This document shows, one piece after another, positions 41,805 through 50,548 of a DNA stretch of 64,000 nt. Each line of letters starts with the position of its first letter. Position 1 is the stretch's first letter. This DNA comes from BJHQ01 sp964654285 (GTDB taxonomy: Bacteria; Planctomycetota; UBA11346): the NCBI GenBank assembly GCA_964654285.1, contig CAZZJC010000015.1, forward strand, positions 28,379 to 92,378, in the 5' to 3' direction. A program made the position numbers and the translations under genes. The notes beneath the pieces are model-generated. The model was not told where the DNA came from, ran no database searches, and saw only the letters and a program-made list of their open reading frames with translations.

Positions 41805-43496
41805 ATGGCCCTGCGCGACGTTCCGGTCACGACCATCAGCATCGGCGGCACGGAATACCCCCTGGCGCAGCCGATCTCCGCCATCGAGGCCCTGGCCCCG
41901 GAGGTCGATCGTAGCGCGATCCAGATCCCGCTCGGCCGCTTCCGTCATGACGGTGAATGGGTCACCAGCGAACCATCGTTCAGCCCCGGCGATGCCATGG
42001 TGATCACCTGTGGGGATTTCACCTGGACCGGGGAAGTATCCAGCTTCCGCGAATCCGGCAGCGCCCGCCGGCGCGTGCTCGCCGTCGAAGGCATCGGCCT
42101 CGGCGGCATCCTCGAGCGCGGCTATCCGCACCAGCACCTGGTCGACGAAGGCGGCAGCGCTCACTGGCGCGATGGCTTCCCCGATTTCAATTTCGGCAAT
42201 CGCGGCAACCGCCGTGCCGGCGAAGCCCGTTTCGGCGGCACGGCGCGGTGGTCCCAGCTCGACGCCGTCACCGCCCTGCTCGCCCAGGCCGCCGATGCGA
42301 CGCACGGCTGCGGCATTCCCGCCCTGACCCTCGCCGGCACGACCAGCGGCCTCACCGGCAGCGACACCTGGTCGGTCTACGGATCCAGCGTCCATGCGGC
42401 GCTGATGGGCATCCTCTCGGCCCGGGGCCGGCACGCCTGGCGCGCGGCGATGATTGCCGGCACCCCGACGCTGACCGTGCATCCCCTCGATGGCACCGGC
42501 GCGGCACTCGACCTCTGCCGGCCGTTCGTCACCGACTACAGCTACGGTCTCGATGGTTCCGGCACCGTCGCCACCCTCATCGCGCACGGCCAGCGCCGCA
42601 CCTACGTCCAGACCCTGCTCGCCTATCCGGGCGGATCCGGCGACTTCGACGGCGACTGGGGCAGCGCCGACGTGGCGCGCCTGGACGCCCGCATCGCGGC
42701 CTTCATCGCCGCCGGCAAGTCTCCCGAGGTCGCGGCCGAGGCCGCTGCCGCCGAGGAAGGCGGGCCGGCATTTCGCCGCTTTACCCTCACCCCGGGCGCG
42801 CTGCCCGACGGCAGTGATCGATCGAAAGGGCAACTGCAAGGCGGTCTGCCCATGTCGGGTGGCGACACCACCTGGACCGATGGCGGCGGCCCCTGGTTGG
42901 TGTTCCTCAAGGAATGGAACGCGGCCACATCCAGCTACCTCTGGCGCGCCGCCCCGGTGTCCGTCCAGGTGCTGGGCGCGAATCGCATCTGGATCGACGG
43001 CCCCGGCTGGGTCCAACGTTTCCGCGCCGCTGATCGCGCCGCCATCACCTGCGGCATCCAGTCCCGCGTCGTGCTCGCCGCCGCTCAGGGTGGCGGCGCG
43101 GGCTCTGGCGTCGCCCTAATGAACGCCGGCGCTGGCCTGATCGCGGCCTCGTCGAACGCGGCCCTGGCGGCATCGTCCGCCGGCACCCTCATCGAGGCCA
43201 GCCATACCTCGCAGGACGACACGGACAGTCTGGCCGAGAATCTCGCCGACCGCTGGGCCCAACTGCGCGGCTTCCACCATTCCCTGTCCTGGACCGAGGT
43301 CGGCATCGCCGGTGGCTCCTGGCCGGTCGGCGCGCTCATCGGCAGCATCCAGCTTCCCGCCTATCCCACCCCGCGCACCGTTACCACCGAGCGCCTCCTG
43401 GTCGCCCGCCGGTCGGTATCCTGGCGCGGCCGCAAACCGACCACGACCTGGAACGCCGAGCCGCCATTGCTCGCGGAAAGTGCGCAGGTCCGCTGA
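41805..43496 (+). CDS. Large tail-tip/hub-like protein
   Basis: 563 residues. Begins like a distal-tail/hub protein (TISIGGTEYPLAQPISAIEA), with a cell-hub type domain (DAMVITCGDFTWTGEVSSFR) and many beta strands. Position two genes after the tape measure fits a baseplate hub. The last base overlaps the next start. Confidence 0.55.
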   Translation: MALRDVPVTTISIGGTEYPLAQPISAIEALAPEVDRSAIQIPLGRFRHDGEWVTSEPSFSPGDAMVITCGDFTWTGEVSSFRESGSARRRVLAVEGIGLGGILERGYPHQHLVDEGGSAHWRDGFPDFNFGNRGNRRAGEARFGGTARWSQLDAVTALLAQAADATHGCGIPALTLAGTTSGLTGSDTWSVYGSSVHAALMGILSARGRHAWRAAMIAGTPTLTVHPLDGTGAALDLCRPFVTDYSYGLDGSGTVATLIAHGQRRTYVQTLLAYPGGSGDFDGDWGSADVARLDARIAAFIAAGKSPEVAAEAAAAEEGGPAFRRFTLTPGALPDGSDRSKGQLQGGLPMSGGDTTWTDGGGPWLVFLKEWNAATSSYLWRAAPVSVQVLGANRIWIDGPGWVQRFRAADRAAITCGIQSRVVLAAAQGGGAGSGVALMNAGAGLIAASSNAALAASSAGTLIEASHTSQDDTDSLAENLADRWAQLRGFHHSLSWTEVGIAGGSWPVGALIGSIQLPAYPTPRTVTTERLLVARRSVSWRGRKPTTTWNAEPPLLAESAQVR

Positions 43497-44029
43497 TGCG
43501 CCACCTCACCGAGATGAACCGCCGCCGGCTGACCGAACAGGGCACCCGCATCGCCCTCCCCGACGTGCAGATCGCCGCCGCCGGTGGCGCAGCCCGGCCG
43601 ATCGATTCCGGCGGTGGATCCATCGTGGTGACGCTGACCGGCTTCGGCGGCGCCGCCGGCGACGTGCTCAAGTGCGTCGGTGGTTCCTGGTCCTACCTGA
43701 CGGACGCGGATGCGGGGGCTTTCCTGGTCGGCCTGATCCTGGCCGTCAATGGCGACACCTCGGACGCCAGCGTGCTGGTCTACGGCACCGGCGCGCTGGC
43801 CGGCACGCAGGGGACGGTGTTCTACGCTCCACACGCCGCCGGCGCCGCGACCACCACCCGGCCTGCGCCGGAGACCCCGCCCACGCCGTCCCCCTGGGAA
43901 CGCATCGTCGCCATCCAGGTGACGGCCGAGCTGCGCCAGGTGCTGCAACTGCCGGCCTGGCGCCTCCTGGCCGCCGACGATTGCGCGGATACCCCGGTCA
44001 CGCACTACGTGCCGGAGACGACGGTCTGA
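43496..44029 (+). CDS. Tail-tip associated protein
   Basis: 177 residues (HLTEMNRRRLTEQGTRIALP; LKCVGGSWSYLTDADAGAFL). The centre looks like a small fibre-attachment domain. Overlaps the next gene at TGATG. Confidence 0.45.
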   Translation: MRHLTEMNRRRLTEQGTRIALPDVQIAAAGGAARPIDSGGGSIVVTLTGFGGAAGDVLKCVGGSWSYLTDADAGAFLVGLILAVNGDTSDASVLVYGTGALAGTQGTVFYAPHAAGAATTTRPAPETPPTPSPWERIVAIQVTAELRQVLQLPAWRLLAADDCADTPVTHYVPETTV

Positions 44030-45309
44030 TGCGGCTCAAGCTCAAGTTCCCCGGCTGCCTCGACTGCTGCAGCGGTGTGGATCCGAATTGCTGCCAGGGA
44101 CTGAACGGTCCCACTGAATACCCTCCATCCCGGTTCTATGCCGATGGCAACAGCGTCGATCGCTGCGACCAGTGGAAACTCGGCGCCGCCACCAGCATCG
44201 ATGTGGACATCACTCCGCATGTGGCGTTCTTCTCGCCGTTCTTCCACCTCGCCGAGGTTCCTGCCGCGCCGTCCCTGTTCGTGGTCTGCACCACCACGGA
44301 CGAAGGCACGACCTTGTCCGCCATGGTCGGTGCCACCCGCCACGTCGTCGCCTGGCTGGGTGACGGCGCCGTCGCGCCCTACGACGTGCCGCAGTCGGCG
44401 CGCGGCCTGTTCGCCAAGGGCGCGGTCGTGTGCGGTGCGACGCTGTACGACAACAATTACCTGTTCCTGAACGATTATTGGCTGACCTGCGAGGTCTGGG
44501 CGCCGGTGGACGACGCCTTCCCGGAAACGGCACCGTCCGGCGATCCCGCGTTCACCTTCTGGCGCTTCAATCCGCTGAACGCGCCCGCCGATGCCTTGGC
44601 CGCATTCGATGCCGGAGCGTTGTCGCATGGCATCGCCCAGGGCGGCATCCTCATCGATGAGACCAACGTCCCCCGGTGGGCTCGGCTGCCGGCCTGGTCG
44701 GACATCCTCGGCCTGGGTGACGTGGACCTGCGCCTGGGGTGCCTCTGCTTCTACCGCCCGGTGCGGATCCATGAAGCCGACAACGACAAGACGATCGCCT
44801 ACTGGCAGAGCAACGGTGCGGTGTACATCAACAACCTGATTCCGGACGACTGGATCCCGCCCCTTGATCCGCCCGTCTGCGGATCCGCCTACGCGCCGTT
44901 CATCAACCTCTACGAAACCGACCTGGCGTTCGGACCCCAGACCAACTCCCCCACCTGGTCAGGCATCGCCGCGACCTTCGAATGGGAAATGGAATACCCC
45001 GCGCTCGACGTTCGCCTGCTGATGTTCGGACACGGCAACCGCCTCGCCCGCGCCTTCATCGCCGGGCACATCCTCTATTCCTGCGTCGATGTCGATTATG
45101 GCGATGGCTACCCCGAGGATCCCTGCACCGCCAGCGCCGAAGGCCCGTGCGGCGGTGGCTTCGGCCTCTGCCTGCCGGTCGGCACCGATCCCATGCCGGT
45201 CCGTCTGCGTGTCCGCGTCTACATCGACACCAACGAACCCTGGCCCCTCGATCCCTCCGAGGTCGAAGCCATCGCCGGCCAGGACTACAGCTACCGATGC
45301 CCCGAATGA
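44029..45309 (+). CDS. Cys-rich tail-tip protein
   Basis: 426 residues from ATG 44029. The N-terminus is unusually Cys-rich (FPGCLDCCSGVDPNCCQG), suggesting disulfides or a bound metal. The long body is aromatic and acidic, and a second Cys group lies near the C-terminus (CVDVDYGDGYPEDPC). Possibly a host-recognition protein of the tail tip. No family recognised. Confidence 0.5.
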   Translation: MRLKLKFPGCLDCCSGVDPNCCQGLNGPTEYPPSRFYADGNSVDRCDQWKLGAATSIDVDITPHVAFFSPFFHLAEVPAAPSLFVVCTTTDEGTTLSAMVGATRHVVAWLGDGAVAPYDVPQSARGLFAKGAVVCGATLYDNNYLFLNDYWLTCEVWAPVDDAFPETAPSGDPAFTFWRFNPLNAPADALAAFDAGALSHGIAQGGILIDETNVPRWARLPAWSDILGLGDVDLRLGCLCFYRPVRIHEADNDKTIAYWQSNGAVYINNLIPDDWIPPLDPPVCGSAYAPFINLYETDLAFGPQTNSPTWSGIAATFEWEMEYPALDVRLLMFGHGNRLARAFIAGHILYSCVDVDYGDGYPEDPCTASAEGPCGGGFGLCLPVGTDPMPVRLRVRVYIDTNEPWPLDPSEVEAIAGQDYSYRCPE

Positions 45310-45539
45310 TCGCCCCGACGTCCCGCTCGCGCGCCGTTCCCCTGCGGTCGAGCGCCATCCCCGTCGCTGCCGTCGTTGTCCCAGGTGACCTCGCGGCAGC
45401 CCGCCTGGCGGCCTGTCACCTGTGCCCCGACCACCGCCCCGCGACCGGCAAATGCCACCGCCTTGGCTGCGGCTGCGTCGTCCAGGATTGGGTCAAGCGC
45501 CCCTGGGCGAAATGCCCGGCTGAACGCTGGAATTCCTAA
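45297..45539 (+). CDS. Small Cys-rich protein at prophage right end
   Basis: 80 residues from ATG 45297, overlapping the previous gene by 13 bp. Six Cys within the C-terminal half (CHLCPDHRPATGKCHRLGCG, ending KCPAERW) form a likely zinc-binding module also seen in other phage tail regions. Ends one base before the right arm-type repeat. Confidence 0.55.
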   Translation: MPRMIAPTSRSRAVPLRSSAIPVAAVVVPGDLAAARLAACHLCPDHRPATGKCHRLGCGCVVQDWVKRPWAKCPAERWNS

Positions 45540-45562
45540 TTTGGTGGACCCACCGTGGACCC
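45540..45562. repeat. Candidate integrase arm-type site, right copy
   Basis: Partner of 5463-5485 (22 of 23 bp identical, direct orientation), 19 bp from attR. Confidence 0.55.
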
Positions 45563-45581
45563 AGCATCATTCATAAGTGCT

Positions 45582-45623
45582 TGCGCCCGCCGGGGTTCGA
45601 ACCCGGGACCCTGTGATTAAAAG
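45582..45623. other. attR within tRNA-Lys
   Basis: The 42-bp sequence identical to attL at 5310-5351. Here it forms the 3' part of the functional tRNA-Lys, so integration kept the tRNA intact. Distance between the two copies gives an element of 40,272 bp. Confidence 0.93.
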
Positions 45624-45654
45624 TCACATGCTCTACCAACTGAGCTACAGGCGC
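45582..45654 (-). tRNA. tRNA-Lys (anticodon UUU)
   Basis: 73-nt cloverleaf on the reverse strand. Acceptor GCGCCTG/CGGGCGC, D-arm GCTC-AGTTGGTA-GAGC, anticodon loop CTTTTAA, T-loop TTCGAAC, discriminator A. CCA not encoded. Integration target of the prophage. Confidence 0.95.
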
Positions 45655-45767
45655 TTGCGATCGTTTGCCGCGGGTGGCGCGGAGCGTCTTGATTCGGCCC
45701 GCGACACCGCTGTTCCCTTGCGGGCGGCGGAAAAGTAGCCGGGGCGCCGGGGCTTGCAACCGCAGGC

Positions 45768-46151
45768 TCAGGCCGGCGGCGGCACCGGGCGGGCGAGCAG
45801 GGTCTTGATCGCGCCCAGGATCTGGTCTTTGGAATACGGCTTCGGGATGTAGTCGTCGCAGCCGACCGCGCGGCAGTGCTCTTCCTCACCCTTCATCGCG
45901 TTGGCGGTGAGGGCGATGACCGGCAGGTGCTTCAGGCGCGGGTTGGAGCGGATCGCGGTCAGGGCGTCATAGCCGTTCATCACCGGCATCATCATGTCGA
46001 GCAGGACCAGGCGGTAGGTCGTGGCTTCGAGCTTCTGCAGCGCCACCGCGCCGTTATCAGCGATTTCAAAGGAATATCCCGAACGCGTGAGGAGGAACGC
46101 GATCAACTTCTGATTCACGGGGTTGTCTTCGACGATCAGGATGTCCGGCAT
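45768..46151 (-). CDS. CheY-like response regulator
   Basis: 127-residue single receiver domain from ATG 46151 (the longer frame starts outside the fold). Phospho-acceptor Asp52 (LLDMMMPVMNG), acidic pair at Glu8/Asp9, Thr83 (ALTAN) and Lys104 (PKPYSKDQ). Typical of free receivers acting downstream of hybrid kinases. No output domain. Lies 90 bp after thiO on the same strand. Confidence 0.9.
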   Translation of the reverse strand: MPDILIVEDNPVNQKLIAFLLTRSGYSFEIADNGAVALQKLEATTYRLVLLDMMMPVMNGYDALTAIRSNPRLKHLPVIALTANAMKGEEEHCRAVGCDDYIPKPYSKDQILGAIKTLLARPVPPPA

Positions 46152-46241
46152 CGTGCGTACCTGGGAACCGTGCGGGTAAGTCAACCTATGCCGTGGTTCC
46201 GGAAAGGGCAACCGTAAGCTCGGAATACCCTGCGAGGCCCG

Positions 46242-47339
46242 TCAGCTGGTCGAAAGGGGCGGACTCGCCGCCGGGCGGGAAAACGGGACGGCCTCAGGAG
46301 GGATCGCGCGCTGATCCGCGAGCGCGACGACGATCTCGGCGGTGAGGGGGGCGAGCAGGATGCCATTGCGGAAATGCCCGGTGGCGACGATCAGGCCGGG
46401 ATGGATGCGGGCGAGAAGCGGTCTGCCGCCGCACAGGCGCGGACGCAGGCCGGTCCAGGTCTCGGCGATCGCTGCCTGGATCAGGGCCGGAACGAGCCGA
46501 CGCGCCTGGTCGGCCAGCCGGGCGATGGCGACGGCATCCTCGCTCTTGTCGAAGCCGCTCTCGACCATGGTCGCCCCCACCACCACGCCCTTTCCCCGGC
46601 GGGGTATGAGATAGGCGTGATGGCAATGCACGAAACGCCGCAGCAGACCATCGGGAACGCCGAAACGCACCATCTGCCCCTTCACCGGTTCGACCGGCAG
46701 GGCGAGTCCGGCGGAGCGCGCCAGGATCTGCGACCAGGCGCCGCTGGCGAGCAGCACCTCGTCGGCTTCCAGGCGCATACCGCCGGCCAGCCCGACGACG
46801 CCGGGAGCGATGGCCGCTACGGTCTGGTCCGGACGCAGGTCGACGCCCAGATGGACCACGGCGGAACGCAATGCGGTGAGCAGCCGGCGCGGATCCACCT
46901 GGGCCGCCGGCAAGAGGAAGGCGCCGGCCGCTCCGGCGAGAGCGGGATCCTGCGCGGCGAGAGTGCGCGCGGACCAGGTCTCCACGGCCACGCCAGCGGC
47001 CCGCAAGGCCTGCATGCGCGGGTCGAGCGCGGAGCGCTCCGCGTCGTCCAGCCAGGGCACCAGTCCGCCCTGCGCATGGAAATCCAGCGCGGCCGGATCG
47101 CCGACGAGCTCCCGCGCGAATCCGGTCCAGCGGGCGAGGCCGGCGACGCCGAGCCGCCAGCGATCGTCGGTGGACTCGGCCTCGTGGTGCGGAGCGAGCA
47201 TGCCGCCTGCGGCCCAGCTCGCCTCACGCGCCTCGGGTGCGGCATCGAGCACGGTCACGCGATGGCCGCTCTGGGCCAGCCGCCAGGCGCAGGAGAGGCC
47301 GATCACCCCGCCGCCGACGACCAGGATCGACCGGTTCAT
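46242..47339 (-). CDS. thiO: FAD-dependent glycine oxidase ThiO-like
   Basis: 365 residues from ATG 47339. N-terminal FAD-binding Rossmann motif ILVVGGGVIGLSCAWRLA, then ASWAAGGMLAPHHEA typical of ThiO. C-terminal GLRPRLCGGRPLLARIHPGL and GHFRNGILLAPLTAE. It would oxidise glycine to the imine used for the thiazole of thiamine. The start overlaps the mlaE stop by ATGA. No thiG/thiS is in view, so assignment to thiamine synthesis is by family only. Confidence 0.82.
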   Translation of the reverse strand: MNRSILVVGGGVIGLSCAWRLAQSGHRVTVLDAAPEAREASWAAGGMLAPHHEAESTDDRWRLGVAGLARWTGFARELVGDPAALDFHAQGGLVPWLDDAERSALDPRMQALRAAGVAVETWSARTLAAQDPALAGAAGAFLLPAAQVDPRRLLTALRSAVVHLGVDLRPDQTVAAIAPGVVGLAGGMRLEADEVLLASGAWSQILARSAGLALPVEPVKGQMVRFGVPDGLLRRFVHCHHAYLIPRRGKGVVVGATMVESGFDKSEDAVAIARLADQARRLVPALIQAAIAETWTGLRPRLCGGRPLLARIHPGLIVATGHFRNGILLAPLTAEIVVALADQRAIPPEAVPFSRPAASPPLSTS

Positions 47340-48265
47340 GCGACGTGGGTGAGCGCCCAGAGCTTGTTGAAGATCAGGGTGAGGACGAAGTTCACGACCA
47401 TGACCAGCAGGCTGGCCTCGACCACCGCACGGGTCACCGACTGGCCGACCCCGGTCGCGCCGCCCTGGGTGGTGAGGCCCTGACGGCAGGCGACCAGCGC
47501 GATGATCGCGCCGAAGAAGAAGGTCTTCGCCAGGCCGCAGAGGATGTCCCAGGTGGTGACGAATTTCATCGACTGGAACCAGTATCCGCCCGCGTCGACC
47601 TGCCAGATGCCGGTGCACATCACGGCGGCGGCGATCATGCCGACCAGCGAGGCGAGGGCGGTGAGGAGCGGCAGCAGCAGCACGCTCGCGAGCACGCGCG
47701 GGGCGACCAGGTGCGCGATCGGGTTGGTGCCCATCACGCGCAAGGCGCTGATCTGCTCGGTGATCTGCATGGTACCGAGTTCAGCGGCCAGGTTGGACCC
47801 GACCCGCCCGGCGAAGATCAGGGCGGTGAAGGCGGGCGCGAGCTGGCTCACCAGCGAGTAGTTGATCATCGGTCCGCACATGACCTCGGCGCGGAACTTC
47901 ACCAGCGTGACATAGCACTGCACCGCCATCACCAGACCGAGGAACATGCCGAAGATGAGCACCACCGGCAGGCTGAGGTAGCCGATGTGGTAGAGCTGGG
48001 TCAACACCACGCTGCGCCGCTGCCGATCGCGCACGAGCGCGCGGGCGACCTGGTAGGCCAGGACGCTGAGATCGCCGATGTGGCTGAAGGTCTGGATCGC
48101 GATCCGCCCGATTCCGGCCGTTACGCCGACCGCCTTGCCGGGCAGGTAAGTGAAGGGGTTTGCCGGTTCCACCACCTGAGCATGACGACCCGACCAGGGC
48201 GGGCAAAGACCCATCCCGGTCGGGTCGGCACCGCACGAGCGGCTTCTTGGTAAGTCCGAGGTCAT
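47336..48265 (-). CDS. mlaE: MlaE-family ABC permease
   Basis: About 309 residues from ATG 48265; starts at 48214 or GTG 48175 are also possible and the first ~45 residues are not part of the family domain. MlaE core: GMFLGLVMAVQCYVTL, then FAGRVGSNLAAELGTMQITE followed by QISALRVMGTNPIAHLVAPR, and a C-terminal GGATGVGQSVTRAVV. Inner-membrane permease of a phospholipid/sterol transporter keeping outer-membrane lipid asymmetry. The ATPase and MCE partner are not next to it. Confidence 0.85.
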   Translation of the reverse strand: MTSDLPRSRSCGADPTGMGLCPPWSGRHAQVVEPANPFTYLPGKAVGVTAGIGRIAIQTFSHIGDLSVLAYQVARALVRDRQRRSVVLTQLYHIGYLSLPVVLIFGMFLGLVMAVQCYVTLVKFRAEVMCGPMINYSLVSQLAPAFTALIFAGRVGSNLAAELGTMQITEQISALRVMGTNPIAHLVAPRVLASVLLLPLLTALASLVGMIAAAVMCTGIWQVDAGGYWFQSMKFVTTWDILCGLAKTFFFGAIIALVACRQGLTTQGGATGVGQSVTRAVVEASLLVMVVNFVLTLIFNKLWALTHVA

Positions 48266-48818
48266 GGTCCGCCTGAGCATGACGTGCGTCGTGCGTCGGC
48301 GACTGCCGCTCGAGGCTGGCGGCGCCCTGGATCCAGGCGCGCATTCCGGAGCCTTGGGGATCTGTATCAAGTGATGAAACAAATCGACTCAATGAGTGAT
48401 TCAATAAATGCAAGCATTTCTTTCATTGCACAAGCTGACTGAGCGATCAAGGCCTGACCACACCGTCCATCATTGAGCGTTAAGCTTGAATTCCTTGATT
48501 ATTTCCAACGCCATGACTAGGGTCGCGCCTGCCGGATCGGACTGGAACCACGCGATCGAAAAGTGAAATGAAATGATTTTCTGTTCCAATCTCGTCTTAA
48601 ATGAAAATTCCGGTCTTTTCCTGACCGTCCAGCAACTTGCCAAGCAACTTGCCCAGCAAACGGCGCTGGAATCCGAGCGCTCGCCAGACCATCCGGCCAG
48701 TCAGGATTCTCGCCCACGTGCGCGACGGTGTTCGTCCGGAATCGACCGGGTGGCCGGCATCATCTTTGCTGAAACAGCGGTCGGACTGGACGATGCCTTT
48801 CCATCGTGAATCCCAATC
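48266..48818. other. Intergenic region between mlaE and the R-body activator
   Basis: About 550 bp between divergent genes. Partly A+T-rich (48365-48600), in contrast with flanking DNA. Contains a direct repeat AGCAACTTGCC (two full copies and a partial, about 48629-48660). Must hold promoters of both flanking genes. No convincing gene. Confidence 0.5.
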
Positions 48819-49784
48819 ATGACCAGGGCCGGTGGCGAAACCCCGGTGGGAACGTCCGTCGCCTGGCGGCACGTCGTATCGTTGATCCGGCGTCTCGCGG
48901 ACACCGACCGTCCGGTGCTCATCACCGGACCGACCGGAGCGGGCAAGGATGTCGCGGTGCAGCAGCTCCATCACGTGAGCCGACGGAGATCCGCGCCGCT
49001 CCTGGCCATCAACTGCGGCGCGCTGCCCGAAGCCCTGATCGAGTCGCAACTGTTCGGACATGAACGCGGCACCTTCACCGGGGCCGACACCGTGCGCGAG
49101 GGCTTCTTCGCGGCGGTCGGCGAGGGCACCCTGTTCTTCGATGAGATCGGGGAGCTTCCGCTCGCGCTGCAGCCGAAGCTGCTGCGGGTCATCGAGACGC
49201 ACCGGTTCCGCCCGCTGGGATCGGTGCGAGAGCAGCAGTTCCGCGGCCGGATCGCCGCCGCGACGCACCGGGATCTGGTCGGCATGGTCGCCGCCGGCCA
49301 GTTCCGCGAGGATCTGCTCTACCGCCTCAACGTGTTCGAACTGGCGATCCCGGCCCTGAACCGCCGGCGCGAGGACATCCCGCATCTCGTCCGGCATTTC
49401 TCCGCCGACCAGGCCCGCGATCTGCACTTCACGCCCGAGGCCATGATCGCCCTCGCGGCGGCGGACTGGCCCGGCAACATCCGCCAGCTGCGCGCCGCCG
49501 TCGACCGCATGGCGGTGCTGTGCGACGACGATCCGATGACCCTCGACAGCGTGCGTCCGTTCCTGCCGCAGGGGCCGCGCACGCTGGCGCCGGACCGCAT
49601 CGAGGCGGTCGCCGCCGCCGTGCTGCGGTTGGAGATGGCGGACAAGCTGGGCGCGGTGACCCGGGCGGTGATCGATCTCGCGATGCGCGAGGCTGACGGC
49701 AACAAGAGCGCTGCGGCCCGCATGCTCGGCGTCCATCGCAAGGTGGTCGAGCGCCAGCTTTCCGGCCTGCCGCCTCTCGCCTGA
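48819..49784 (+). CDS. Sigma-54-dependent activator without sensor domain
   Basis: 321 residues. AAA+ domain with Walker A GPTGAGKD (37-44), the sigma-54 contact loop GTFTGAD (84-90, Thr in place of the usual Ala), Walker B TLFFDEIGE (104-112), FREDLLYRLNVFE with the arginine finger, and a Fis-type HTH at the C-terminus (GNKSAAARMLGVHRKVVERQ). There is no N-terminal receiver, GAF or PAS domain, so activity is probably set by its amount or a partner. Directly upstream of the reb operon and two dyads it probably binds. Confidence 0.9.
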   Translation: MTRAGGETPVGTSVAWRHVVSLIRRLADTDRPVLITGPTGAGKDVAVQQLHHVSRRRSAPLLAINCGALPEALIESQLFGHERGTFTGADTVREGFFAAVGEGTLFFDEIGELPLALQPKLLRVIETHRFRPLGSVREQQFRGRIAAATHRDLVGMVAAGQFREDLLYRLNVFELAIPALNRRREDIPHLVRHFSADQARDLHFTPEAMIALAAADWPGNIRQLRAAVDRMAVLCDDDPMTLDSVRPFLPQGPRTLAPDRIEAVAAAVLRLEMADKLGAVTRAVIDLAMREADGNKSAAARMLGVHRKVVERQLSGLPPLA

Positions 49785-49801
49785 TTCCAGCCGGCGATCA
49801 C

Positions 49802-49849
49802 TGGACGGAATCGTCCACTTCCCCGGGCGCTGCTGGACGATTCCGTCCA
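49802..49849. promoter_or_regulatory. Paired activator-binding dyads (UAS)
   Basis: Two 16-bp sites TGGACG-N4-CGTCCA at 49802-49817 and 49834-49849. Each is a perfect 6-bp dyad and the centres are exactly 32 bp (three helical turns) apart. They lie about 115 and 147 bp upstream of the predicted reb transcription start, the normal range for sigma-54 enhancers. The two are mirror copies, so together they could also form a 17-bp stem after the activator gene. Confidence 0.75.
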
Positions 49850-49930
49850 GACGCGTGGGGGCCGAAAACGGACCGCTGGCGATGCGCGCGGAAATGCTGG
49901 ATTAATCCGCGTTCTCTCCTGCCCATCCCT

Positions 49931-49946
49931 TGGCATGGCAGGCGCT
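49931..49946 (+). promoter_or_regulatory. Sigma-54 (-24/-12) promoter of reb operon
   Basis: TGGCATGGCAGGCGCT: GG at 49932-49933 and GC at 49944-49945 are separated by 10 bp as required. The -24 half is close to consensus (TGGCAyr), the -12 half weaker (GCGCT for TTGCw). About 38 bp before the first reb start codon and preceded by paired dyads. Confidence 0.62.
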
Positions 49947-49983
49947 CAGGTACCGCGCCATCCAACAACCCAGGAGGTCCCCC

Positions 49984-50226
49984 ATGGCAGATGCATCCCC
50001 CACCCCCCTCAGCACCGTCAATGGCCAGATCACTGACGCCATCACCCAGACCAACGTGAAGGTCCTGGGCGAAGCGCCGGCGATGGCCATGGGCAGTCTC
50101 TACCAGACCATCGGCAACTCGGTCGCCATGGCCGCCGCCAATGCGGTCTACGCCCAGCAGCAGGCCAACGTCACCTACCAGGCCGCCACGACCATCGCCG
50201 TCGCCCACCTCATCAACCACAAGTGA
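49984..50226 (+). CDS. rebB: RebB-family R-body protein 1
   Basis: 80 residues from ATG 49984 with AGGAGGT upstream. RebB-family core STVNGQITDAITQTNVKVLG, AMAMGSLYQTIGNSVAMAAA and NAVYAQQQANVTYQAATT. RebB proteins polymerise into R-bodies, coiled protein ribbons that unroll on a trigger such as low pH, first known from Caedibacter toxins. Strong ribosome site and first position suggest a major subunit. Confidence 0.9.
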   Translation: MADASPTPLSTVNGQITDAITQTNVKVLGEAPAMAMGSLYQTIGNSVAMAAANAVYAQQQANVTYQAATTIAVAHLINHK

Positions 50227-50279
50227 TCTGCGGACATCCGTCCACGATCCCTGAACCCAACCAACCCTAAGGAAATCCC

Positions 50280-50531
50280 ATGCCCGACGCAGCCTCCCCC
50301 GCCCTCAACATCGTCAACGGCCAGATCACCGACGCCATCACCCAGACCAACGTGAAGGTCCTGGGCGAAGCGCCGGCGATGGCCATGGGCAGCCTCTACC
50401 AGACCATCGGCAACTCGGTCGCCATGGCCGCCGCCAACGCGGTCTACGCGCAGCAGCAGGCCAACGTCACCTACCAGGCCGCGACCACCATGGCGGTCAG
50501 CCATCTGATCAACCCGCCGGCCGGCGGCTGA
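50280..50531 (+). CDS. rebB: RebB-family R-body protein 2
   Basis: 83 residues, AAGGAAA upstream of the ATG. From NGQITDAITQ to YQAATT it is identical in protein to copy 1 and nearly so in DNA, so a recent duplication or gene conversion. Differs at the termini (SHLINPPAGG). Confidence 0.9.
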   Translation: MPDAASPALNIVNGQITDAITQTNVKVLGEAPAMAMGSLYQTIGNSVAMAAANAVYAQQQANVTYQAATTMAVSHLINPPAGG

Positions 50532-50548
50532 GCGGCTGAAAGCACCCC

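Noticed and set aside
41082..43016. 644-codon reverse-strand open frame
   Set aside because: Antisense of the tape measure end and tail genes that fit phage order on the forward strand.
46374..47483. 369-codon forward open frame
   Set aside because: Antisense of thiO, which has clear FAD-binding motifs.
49802..49849. Simple rho-independent terminator of the activator gene
   Set aside because: A stem can form, but there is no U-tract. Two self-symmetric dyads exactly 32 bp apart fit activator sites better, although both roles are possible.
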